Both the position numbers and the translations under genes were made by a program. A DNA stretch of 64,000 nucleotides from Pseudomonas sp. FP2335 (lineage in GTDB: Bacteria; Pseudomonadota; Gammaproteobacteria; Pseudomonadales; Pseudomonadaceae), in contig NZ_CP117437.1 in NCBI RefSeq assembly GCF_030687535.1, positions 744,001-808,000 on the forward strand, read 5' to 3'. The number at the start of each line of letters is the position of its first letter. Within the stretch, counting starts at the first letter, position 1. Shown piece by piece: positions 57,770-64,000 of this stretch. The notes below the pieces were generated by a model that saw only the letters and a list, made by a program, of their open reading frames with translations, ran no database searches and was not told where the DNA came from.

Positions 57770-59047
57770 ATGACTCAATTGCGCCGTGTAGCGATCATTG
57801 GCGGTAACCGCATCCCTTTTGCCCGCTCCAATGGTCCCTACGCCACGGCGAGCAATCAGGCGATGCTGACCGCTGCGCTGGAAGGCCTGATCGAGCGTTA
57901 CAACCTGCACGGTTTGCGTATCGGCGAGGTGGCCGCCGGCGCGGTGCTCAAGCATTCGCGGGACTTCAACCTGACCCGCGAATGCGTGCTCGGCTCGCGC
58001 CTGTCGCCGCAAACCCCGGCCTATGACATTCAACAAGCATGCGGCACCGGGCTTGAGGCGGCGTTGCTGGTGGCCAACAAAATCGCCCTGGGCCAGATCG
58101 AGTGCGCGATTGCGGGTGGGGTCGACACCACGTCCGACGCGCCCATCGGCGTCAACGAAGGGCTGCGCAAGATTCTGCTGCAAGCCAACCGCAGCAAATC
58201 CCTGGCGGACAAGCTTAAAGTGCTGTTGCAACTGCGCCCCCATCACCTCAAGCCGGAACTGCCGCGCAACGGTGAGCCACGTACAGGGTTGTCCATGGGC
58301 CAGCATTGCGAACTGATGGCGCAGACCTGGCAGATCCCCCGCGCCGAGCAAGACCAGCTGGCGCTGGAGAGTCACCGGAACATGGCGGCCGCCTACGCCG
58401 AAGGCTGGCACAACGATTTGCTCACGCCGTTCCTCGGCCTGACCCGCGATAACAACCTGCGCTCGGATCTGACCCTAGAGAAACTTGCCGCGCTCAAGCC
58501 GGCGTTCGAACGTGGCGAAAAAGCTACGCTCACGGCGGGCAACTCCACGCCTCTGACAGATGGTGCCTCATTGGTATTGTTGGGCAGCGAGGCCTGGGCT
58601 AAAGAGCGTGGGCTGCCGATCCTCGCGTATTTGCGCGATGGTGAAGCGGCGGCGGTGGATTTCGTCAACGGTGCCGAAGGCCTGTTGATGGCGCCGGTGT
58701 ATGCGGTGCCGCGTTTGCTGGCGAGGAATGGCCTGACGCTGCAGGACTTCGATTACTACGAGATCCACGAAGCCTTCGCTGCCCAGGTGTTGTGCACGCT
58801 CAAGGCGTGGGAGGATGCGCACTACTGCAAGACGCGCCTCGGGCTTGATGCCCCCCTCGGCGCGATCGACCGCAGCCGGCTCAACGTCAAGGGCAGTTCA
58901 TTGGCGGCCGGGCACCCGTTTGCTGCCACGGGTGGGCGTATCGTCGCCAACCTGGCCAAACTGTTGGACGCGGCGGGCAAGGGGCGTGGGCTGATTTCAA
59001 TCTGTGCGGCGGGCGGGCAGGGGGTTACAGCGATCATTGAGCGCTGA
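57770..59047 (+). CDS. Acetyl-CoA C-acetyltransferase (FadI-like thiolase)
   Basis: This 425-aa thiolase has the nucleophile C91 (IQQACGTGLEAA), the YEIHEAFAAQVLCTL helix with the catalytic His, the GSSLAAGHPFAATGGRIV loop and the C-terminal CAAGGQG with the second catalytic Cys. It breaks or joins acetyl units with CoA, in beta-oxidation or a related cycle. It is divergent from the FabG-like gene, across a 116-bp region with both promoters. Confidence 0.94.
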   Translation: MTQLRRVAIIGGNRIPFARSNGPYATASNQAMLTAALEGLIERYNLHGLRIGEVAAGAVLKHSRDFNLTRECVLGSRLSPQTPAYDIQQACGTGLEAALLVANKIALGQIECAIAGGVDTTSDAPIGVNEGLRKILLQANRSKSLADKLKVLLQLRPHHLKPELPRNGEPRTGLSMGQHCELMAQTWQIPRAEQDQLALESHRNMAAAYAEGWHNDLLTPFLGLTRDNNLRSDLTLEKLAALKPAFERGEKATLTAGNSTPLTDGASLVLLGSEAWAKERGLPILAYLRDGEAAAVDFVNGAEGLLMAPVYAVPRLLARNGLTLQDFDYYEIHEAFAAQVLCTLKAWEDAHYCKTRLGLDAPLGAIDRSRLNVKGSSLAAGHPFAATGGRIVANLAKLLDAAGKGRGLISICAAGGQGVTAIIER

Positions 59048-59171
59048 AACTGGCATATCTGATGCATTCTTAAGTGATCAACGGTCAGTCGCCTCTCCCA
59101 CCGGCGGGCCGATTGCCGTATAACGAGTGCCATACGCGTATTTGGTAATAAAGGACCCACAATAAAAGCTG

Positions 59172-60071
59172 ATGAAGACTCCTAAACGCATTGAACCCCT
59201 GATCGAAGACGGTCTGGTCGACGAAGTGCTGCGCCCACTCATGAGTGGTAAAGAAGCAGCTGTTTATGTGGTGCGCTGCGGCAATGAATTGCGTTGCGCC
59301 AAGGTTTACAAGGAGGCGAACAAACGAAGTTTTCGTCAGGCGTCCGAATACCAGGAAGGCCGCAAGGTCCGCAACAGTCGTCAGGCCCGGGCCATGGCCA
59401 AGGGCTCCAAATTCGGCAAGAAAGAAACCGAAGATGCCTGGCAGAACGCTGAAGTGGCGGCGTTGTTCCGCCTGGCCGGTGCGGGCGTTCGCGTGCCCCA
59501 GCCGTTCGACTTCCTGGAAGGCGTGCTGTTGATGGAACTGGTGGCCGACGAGTACGGCGATGCGGCACCGCGCCTGAATGACGTGGTGCTGGAGCCGGAC
59601 CAGGCGCGTGAATACCACGCCTTCCTGATCTCGCAGATCGTGCTGATGCTGTGTACCGGCCTGGTGCACGGTGACTTGTCCGAGTTCAACGTACTGCTCA
59701 CGCCGACCGGCCCGGTGATCATCGACCTGCCCCAGGCGGTGGATGCGGCGGGCAACAACCACGCGTTCAGCATGCTGGAGCGGGATGTGGGCAACATGGC
59801 GTCGTACTTCGGGCGTTTTGCCCCGGAGTTGAAAAAGACCAAATACGCCAAGGAAATGTGGGCGCTTTACGAAGCCGGCACGTTGCACCCGGCCAGTGTG
59901 TTGACCGGCGAGTTCGATGAGCCGGAAGAACTGGCGGACGTGGGCGGCGTGATCCGCGAGATCGAAGCGGCGCGGCTGGATGAAGAGCGTCGGCAGGCGA
60001 TCCGCGCGGCGGACGATGCACCACCGAGCAAAGTGCCGGACGAGCCACCGCCGCCGCCTTGGATGCAGTGA
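59172..60071 (+). CDS. RIO-family serine protein kinase
   Basis: This 299-aa protein has a RIO1-type kinase fold: the GKEAAVYVVRCGNELRCAKVYKE segment with the ATP lysine, the catalytic loop LVHGDLSEFNVLLT with Asp and Asn, and the metal-binding VIIDLPQAVD. A charged tail rich in Glu, Arg and Pro ends the protein (PPPPPWMQ). RIO kinases in eukaryotes and archaea act in ribosome maturation; the bacterial role is unknown. The gene is alone, followed by a REPIN. Confidence 0.9.
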   Translation: MKTPKRIEPLIEDGLVDEVLRPLMSGKEAAVYVVRCGNELRCAKVYKEANKRSFRQASEYQEGRKVRNSRQARAMAKGSKFGKKETEDAWQNAEVAALFRLAGAGVRVPQPFDFLEGVLLMELVADEYGDAAPRLNDVVLEPDQAREYHAFLISQIVLMLCTGLVHGDLSEFNVLLTPTGPVIIDLPQAVDAAGNNHAFSMLERDVGNMASYFGRFAPELKKTKYAKEMWALYEAGTLHPASVLTGEFDEPEELADVGGVIREIEAARLDEERRQAIRAADDAPPSKVPDEPPPPPWMQ

Positions 60072-60098
60072 TCTCAAGGCCCGCGTAGATCTAAAAAA

Positions 60099-60203
60099 TG
60101 TGGGAGCGGGCTTGCTCGCGAATGCGGTGGATCAGTGAATATATCGTTGACTGACACACCGTCTTCGCGAGCAAGCCCGCTCCCACACAAGCCCGCTCCC
60201 ACA
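60099..60203. repeat. REPIN with a duplicated end, between the RIO kinase and cueR
   Basis: The left arm is TGTGGGAGCGGGCTTGCTCG, the right arm CGCGAGCAAGCCCGCTCCCACA, and CAAGCCCGCTCCCACA is then repeated to 60203. The layout matches the REPINs at 7764 and 25683. Confidence 0.93.
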
Positions 60204-60234
60204 TTTGGTTTTGTATGTATTCAGGTAGATTCCA

Positions 60235-60636
60235 TCAGGTGCAGCAACTGCCCGAAGCCAACTCCTTGAGAATCGGACAGTCCGGCCGATGATCGCCATG
60301 GCAGTGCTCCACCAGGTCCTGCAAGGTATCGCGCAACTGCCCCAGTTCCATGATCTTCTGATTCAACTCATCAATGTGTTGGCGCGCCAGGGCTTTTACG
60401 TCGGCGCTGGCCCGATGCCGGTCTTGCCACAGGGTCAGCAGTTTGCCGACCTCCTCCAAAGAAAACCCCAAGTCCCGCGAGCGTTTGATAAACGCCAGGG
60501 TGTGCAGGTCGTCGGCACCGTACACACGGTAGCCGCTGTCGGTGCGGTGGGCGGCCTTGAGCAAGCCGATGGATTCGTAGTAGCGAATCATCTTCGCGCT
60601 GAGCCCGCTCTGGCGTGCGGCTTGGCCGATGTTCAT
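60235..60636 (-). CDS. cueR: Copper-responsive transcriptional activator CueR
   Basis: This 133-aa MerR-family protein has an N-terminal winged helix ([26 protein letters not shown]), a dimer coiled coil and the Cu(I)-binding loop with C112 and C120, the same numbering as E. coli CueR. A terminal CC pair near the end (SGSCCT) is also typical. It activates copper export genes by underwinding a long-spacer promoter. The ATG overlaps the copA stop, so both are cotranscribed. Confidence 0.97.
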   Translation of the reverse strand: MNIGQAARQSGLSAKMIRYYESIGLLKAAHRTDSGYRVYGADDLHTLAFIKRSRDLGFSLEEVGKLLTLWQDRHRASADVKALARQHIDELNQKIMELGQLRDTLQDLVEHCHGDHRPDCPILKELASGSCCT

Positions 60637-62834
60637 GGGCGGTGATCCTCCAGGTCCTTGGGTTTCCAGGTTTTCAGCAGCAGGGCATTACTGACCACGC
60701 TGACGCTCGACAGCGCCATCGCCGCACCGGCCAACACCGGGTTGAGCAGGCCGAATGCTGCCAGTGGAATGCCGATCAAGTTATACACAAAGGCCCAGAA
60801 CAGGTTCTGGCGGATTTTTGCGTAGGTCTTGCGGCTGATCTCCAGCGCGGCCGGCACCAGGCGTGGATCGCCGCGCATCAAGGTGATGCCGGCCGCGTGC
60901 ATGGCCACGTCGGTGCCGCCCCCCATAGCAATGCCGATATCGGCGGCGGCGAGGGCCGGGGCGTCGTTGATGCCGTCGCCGACCATGGCCACCACGCCGG
61001 TTTTTTTCAGTTCGGTGACGGTGGCGGCTTTGTCGGCGGGCAGCACCTCGGCGTGCACGTCGTCGATGCCCAGCGCCTCGGCCACCACGCGCGCACTGCC
61101 GCGGTTGTCGCCGGTGAGCAGGTGACTGCTGATGTGTTGCGCCTTGAGTTGGTTGACTGCTTCCAGTGCGCCGGGCTTGAGCGTGTCGCCAAAGGCGAAC
61201 AGCCCCAGCACACGCGGTTGCGCGCCTTGCTCGATAAGCCAGGACAGGGTGCGGCCTTCGGCCTCCCAGACCTTGGCGGACTCGGCCAGGTCACCGGCGT
61301 TCAAGCCGCTTTCTTCGAGCAGGCGGCGGTTGCCCAGGGCCAACTGCCGACCATCGAGAGTACCGGCGATGCCGCGCCCGGTCAGGGATTGGCTGGCGCT
61401 CACGTCGGCCACCACCAGGCCTTGTTCGTTGCAGGCGTCCAGCACGGCCTTGGCCAGCGGGTGTTCGCTGCCACGTTGCAGCGCCCCGGCCTGTTGCAGC
61501 AGCAGGGCTTCGTTGCCATCCACGGCGCTCAGATGAGCGATTTTTGGCGTGCCGGAGGTGAGGGTGCCGGTCTTGTCGAAGACCACGGCGCTGACTGCAT
61601 GGGCGCGCTCCAGGGCTTCGGCGTCTTTGATCAGGATGCCATGGCGCGCAGCCACGCCGGTGCCGGCCATGATTGCGGTAGGTGTAGCCAGGCCCAGGGC
61701 GCACGGGCAGGCAATCACCAGCACGGCGACCGCGTTGATGATCGCGGTTTCCAGTGATGCGCCGTACAGCCACCAGCCCACCAACGTGACCAACGCCAGC
61801 ACCAGCACGGCGGGCACGAACACTTGGCTGACTTTATCCACCAGTTTCTGGATCGGCGCCTTGGCGGCCTGGGCGTCTTCCACCAGGCGGATGATCCGCG
61901 CCAGCACGCTTTCGGCGCCCAGGGCGGTGGTGCGCACCAGCAGGCGGCCTTCGCCGTTGATGGCGCCGCCGGTAACGCTGTCCCCTGGCTGCTTCGGCAC
62001 CGGCAGGCTTTCGCCGCTGATCAGCGCTTCGTCGGCGTGGCTCTGGCCTTCCACCACTTCACCGTCCACCGGGAAGCGTTCGCCGGGCTTGACCAGCACC
62101 AGGTCATTGAGCGCCAGCGCGTTGATGGCGACGTCTTCTTCACGCCCGCCATTGACCCGAATCGCCCGCTCCGGGCGCAAGGCTTCGAGGGCGCGGATGG
62201 CGCTGGCGGTCTGACGCTTGGCGCGGCTTTCGAGGTATTTGCCCAGCAGCACCAGGGCGATCACCACCGCCGAGGCTTCGAAATACAGGTGCGGCGCCAT
62301 GCCGGGGTGGGCGCCGAGCCATTCATAGATGCTCAGGCCGTAACCGGCGCTGGTGCCGATGGCCACGAGCAAATCCATATTGCCAGCACCGGCGCGCACG
62401 GCTTTCCACGCGGCGATATAGAAGCGTGCGCCAAAGATGAATTGCACCGGGGTGGCCAGGGCGAACTGCACCCAGGCGGGCAGCATCCAGTGCAGGCCGA
62501 AGGGTTCCACCAGCATCGGCAGCACCAGCGGCAGCGCCAGGGCAATCGCCAGCAGCAGCGACAGGCGTTCGCGCTGCAGGCGCTGGGCCTGATCGACTTC
62601 GGTAGCGGTTTCACTCTGCGGCAGGGTGGCGGTGTAGCCGGCCTTGTCGACGGCGGCAATCAACACACCGGGGTCCATCTGGCCCGCCACTTCGACGTGG
62701 GCACGCTCGTTGGCCAGGTTGACGCTGACGCTTTGCACCCCCGGCACCTTGCCCAGCGCGCGCTCGACGCGGCCGGCACAGCTGGCGCAGGTCATGCCGC
62801 TGATCGGCAGGTCAAAGGTGGTGGTTCCATTCAT
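60633..62834 (-). CDS. copA: Copper-exporting P1B-type ATPase
   Basis: This 733-aa pump has one HMA domain (GMTCASC, C16 and C19), eight membrane helices, the CPC metal site (376-378), the phosphorylated D420 (DKTGT) and the hinge [16 protein letters not shown]. It pumps Cu(I) from cytoplasm to periplasm. The upstream region has a CueR-type operator with 19-bp spacing, so copper should induce it. It overlaps cueR by 4 bp, so the activator is under its own control. Confidence 0.97.
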   Translation of the reverse strand: MNGTTTFDLPISGMTCASCAGRVERALGKVPGVQSVSVNLANERAHVEVAGQMDPGVLIAAVDKAGYTATLPQSETATEVDQAQRLQRERLSLLLAIALALPLVLPMLVEPFGLHWMLPAWVQFALATPVQFIFGARFYIAAWKAVRAGAGNMDLLVAIGTSAGYGLSIYEWLGAHPGMAPHLYFEASAVVIALVLLGKYLESRAKRQTASAIRALEALRPERAIRVNGGREEDVAINALALNDLVLVKPGERFPVDGEVVEGQSHADEALISGESLPVPKQPGDSVTGGAINGEGRLLVRTTALGAESVLARIIRLVEDAQAAKAPIQKLVDKVSQVFVPAVLVLALVTLVGWWLYGASLETAIINAVAVLVIACPCALGLATPTAIMAGTGVAARHGILIKDAEALERAHAVSAVVFDKTGTLTSGTPKIAHLSAVDGNEALLLQQAGALQRGSEHPLAKAVLDACNEQGLVVADVSASQSLTGRGIAGTLDGRQLALGNRRLLEESGLNAGDLAESAKVWEAEGRTLSWLIEQGAQPRVLGLFAFGDTLKPGALEAVNQLKAQHISSHLLTGDNRGSARVVAEALGIDDVHAEVLPADKAATVTELKKTGVVAMVGDGINDAPALAAADIGIAMGGGTDVAMHAAGITLMRGDPRLVPAALEISRKTYAKIRQNLFWAFVYNLIGIPLAAFGLLNPVLAGAAMALSSVSVVSNALLLKTWKPKDLEDHRP

Positions 62835-62871
62835 GGGGCAGTCCTCCAGGAGAAGTGGCCCCTAGCATCAA

Positions 62872-62896
62872 CCTTGACCTGTGGGGAAGGTCAAGG
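62872..62896 (-). promoter_or_regulatory. CueR-type operator/promoter of copA
   Basis: CCTTGACC and GGTCAAGG form a dyad. On the minus strand TTGACC is followed by 19 bp and then GATGCT, the long-spacer layout of MerR-family promoters. It lies 38 bases upstream of the copA start and just past the stop of the gene at 62901. Confidence 0.85.
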
Positions 62897-62900
62897 CCGT

Positions 62901-63281
62901 TTAATAGTCCAGCGCAGCGGCTTTGAGATACATGCCGTCCGGACCCTGGGCAATGCGCAGTTTGCGCACGTCGCCAACCTTCAAAGTGATGTTCTGTGCT
63001 GGCGGCGCGAGCAGGCCCGGCTGGCAGCCCGGTGCCTGGCCCGGCAGCAACTTGAGGCGCAACGACAGGTTGCCCGCCGGCAGGTTGAACGAGGTGGACT
63101 GTTCCTGGAACAGCCGCCCTGCCAGCTGATCATTCAGGTACAGGCCGATCTCGCAGTTGGTCGACACTTCCAGGCGTTCCCGGGAAATGATCAACACCGC
63201 ATAGTCTTCTGCGGCACTGGCCAGCGGCGCAGCGGCAGACAAGCTCATCAGGCCGGCAAGGGCAAAAAACGACCAGCGCAT
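62901..63281 (-). CDS. Small secreted protein between the copA and copZ operators
   Basis: I do not recognise this 126-aa protein. It has a signal peptide (MRWSFFALAGLMSLSAAAPLASA) and a small beta-rich domain with two cysteines (STNCEIGLYL and APGCQPGLL) that could form a disulfide. It is divergent from copZ, whose operator lies 90 bases from its start, and upstream of copA. A role in copper handling in the periplasm is possible; no methionine-rich or CXXC copper motif is seen. Confidence 0.8.
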   Translation of the reverse strand: MRWSFFALAGLMSLSAAAPLASAAEDYAVLIISRERLEVSTNCEIGLYLNDQLAGRLFQEQSTSFNLPAGNLSLRLKLLPGQAPGCQPGLLAPPAQNITLKVGDVRKLRIAQGPDGMYLKAAALDY

Positions 63282-63370
63282 GGCGAATGCTCCGTGGGTT
63301 GAATCAAAGATGGGTGAAGCTTGGCCGACAGCGCGGGCGAATACCAGCCCGGCGGATATTTTCTGAGCTT

Positions 63371-63393
63371 GACCTTGCCATGATGGCAAGGTC
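63371..63393 (+). promoter_or_regulatory. CueR-type operator of copZ, perfect dyad
   Basis: GACCTTGCCAT and its exact complement flank a single central base. The -35 TTGACC starts at 63369, and a 19-bp spacer leads to GAGACT. The same layout occurs before copA. The copZ ATG lies 36 bases on. Confidence 0.88.
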
Positions 63394-63428
63394 GAGACTG
63401 CCTCTACCCTCAATACAGGAGTCATGTC

Positions 63429-63620
63429 ATGCAAGTATTCAGCGTTGAAGGAATGACCTGCGGCCATTGCGTCAAATCGGTGACCCAGGCAGTGCACAAC
63501 CAGGACCCGAGCGCCGAAGTGAAGGTGGACCTCGCCGCGAAGCAAGTCAGCGTGCAAAGCCAACTGAGCGCGCAGCAGATCGCCGATGCGATTCGGGAAG
63601 AAGGCTACAGCGTCGTCTGA
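63429..63620 (+). CDS. copZ: Copper chaperone CopZ-like HMA protein
   Basis: This 63-aa protein is one HMA domain with the metal site GMTCGHCVKSV and the final EEGYSVV typical of the fold. It binds Cu(I) in the cytoplasm and hands it to CopA. CAGGAG lies ahead of the ATG. The promoter contains a perfect CueR-type dyad, so it should respond to copper together with copA. Confidence 0.95.
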   Translation: MQVFSVEGMTCGHCVKSVTQAVHNQDPSAEVKVDLAAKQVSVQSQLSAQQIADAIREEGYSVV

Positions 63621-63627
63621 TTTTTAA

Positions 63628-63645
63628 TAGTTAGCGAGCTAACGT
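63628..63645. promoter_or_regulatory. Short dyad upstream of the Bcr/CflA transporter
   Basis: GTTAGC and GCTAAC flank a GA centre within ATAGTTAGC-GA-GCTAACGTAAT. It lies about 60 bases ahead of the transporter start and resembles the operators of MarR/TetR-type repressors. The regulator is not in the window. Confidence 0.45.
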
Positions 63646-63705
63646 AATGTTCAAGGCACCCAAGCGCGGCTAGACTGTCGAGCTGCCGACTCACTTGGGT
63701 GTCTG

Positions 63706-64000
63706 ATGAACCTGCGCATAATTCTGATTCTGGGCGCCTTGAGCGCCTTCGCACCATTGGCGATCGACTTTTACCTGCCGGGCTTCCCCGCCATGGCTAT
63801 CGCGTTCGGCACTGACGAAAAACATATCCAGACCACCCTGGCGGTGTATTTCACCGGCCTGGCCATCGGCCAATTGATCTACGGCCCGCTGGCCGATCGC
63901 TTTGGCCGGCGCGTGCCGCTGCTCAGCGGTGTGACCCTGTTTACCCTCGCGTCCTTTGCCTGTGCCTATGCGCCGTCGTTGGAATGGCTGATCGCCGCAC
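63706..64000 (+). CDS. Bcr/CflA family drug-resistance MFS transporter (3' truncated)
   Basis: The window ends after 98 codons. The N-terminus LRIILILGALSAFAPLAIDFYLPGFPAM and the motif-A loop GLAIGQLIYGPLADRFGRRVPLL are typical of Bcr/CflA multidrug exporters. These pumps use the proton gradient to export drugs such as bicyclomycin or florfenicol. The substrate is not known from this fragment. Confidence 0.9.
   Translation, partial: MNLRIILILGALSAFAPLAIDFYLPGFPAMAIAFGTDEKHIQTTLAVYFTGLAIGQLIYGPLADRFGRRVPLLSGVTLFTLASFACAYAPSLEWLIAA

Overview
The window is a 64-kb stretch of chromosome from a fluorescent Pseudomonas, most likely the P. fluorescens group. Three things point there: high GC coding, many REP/REPIN repeats built on the core GTGGGAGCGGGCTTGC, and gene order matching known Pseudomonas blocks (recalled from P. 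aeruginosa, not searched): retS-purD-purH-fis-dusB-prmA-accC-accB-aroQ-ctpL-gcbA-DUF2333-nudix-sui1-speA, followed further on by a complete Tad (Flp) pilus locus with the pprA/pprB two-component system. No phage, IS element, CRISPR, rRNA or tRNA gene was seen.

Layout. 1-2.8 kb: end of a cobalamin gene (cobJ with a CbiG/CobE-like N-terminal part), an unrecognised 260-aa protein, and a MarC-family membrane protein. 2.9-3.5 kb: a tandem array with a 163-bp period. 3.5-19.7 kb (minus strand): the hybrid sensor RetS, purine genes purD and purH, the dusB-fis pair, a zinc-ribbon membrane protein, prmA, accC-accB, aroQ, a chemoreceptor and a GcbA-type diguanylate cyclase. 20-24.2 kb (plus): DUF2333, NUDIX, SUI1-like and speA genes. 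24.3-33.8 kb: a MATE transporter, a thioester alpha-2-macroglobulin lipoprotein, a small membrane protein and PBP1C. 34-36.2 kb: a MazG-like protein, cmoM and two DUF4136 lipoproteins.

36.4-51.7 kb is the Tad pilus locus: TadG, sensor PprA, TadE, prepilin peptidase FppA, regulator PprB, DUF3613, tadD-C-B-A-Z, rcpA-rcpC, two Flp pilins and a stand-alone receiver. Several neighbours overlap by 4 bp, both within operons and between convergent genes. Next to it, 51.7-55.2 kb holds a TpsB/FhaC-type outer-membrane transporter beside a Gly/Thr-repeat lipoprotein, with no TpsA protein between them. This pair is the best candidate for an undescribed system. 55.5-59 kb carries a MaoC-like dehydratase, a two-domain FabG and a thiolase (fatty-acyl metabolism). 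Then come a RIO-family kinase, a copper module (cueR, copA, a small secreted protein, copZ) with two CueR-type operators, and the start of a Bcr/CflA transporter.

The main structural surprises are: a REPIN that appears to supply the start codon and first 17-18 codons of PBP1C; the near-identical 163-bp tandem array; three REPINs that share the same duplicated 16-bp end; an AT-rich TATATATA patch upstream of the repeat lipoprotein; and a perfect dyad in front of copZ.
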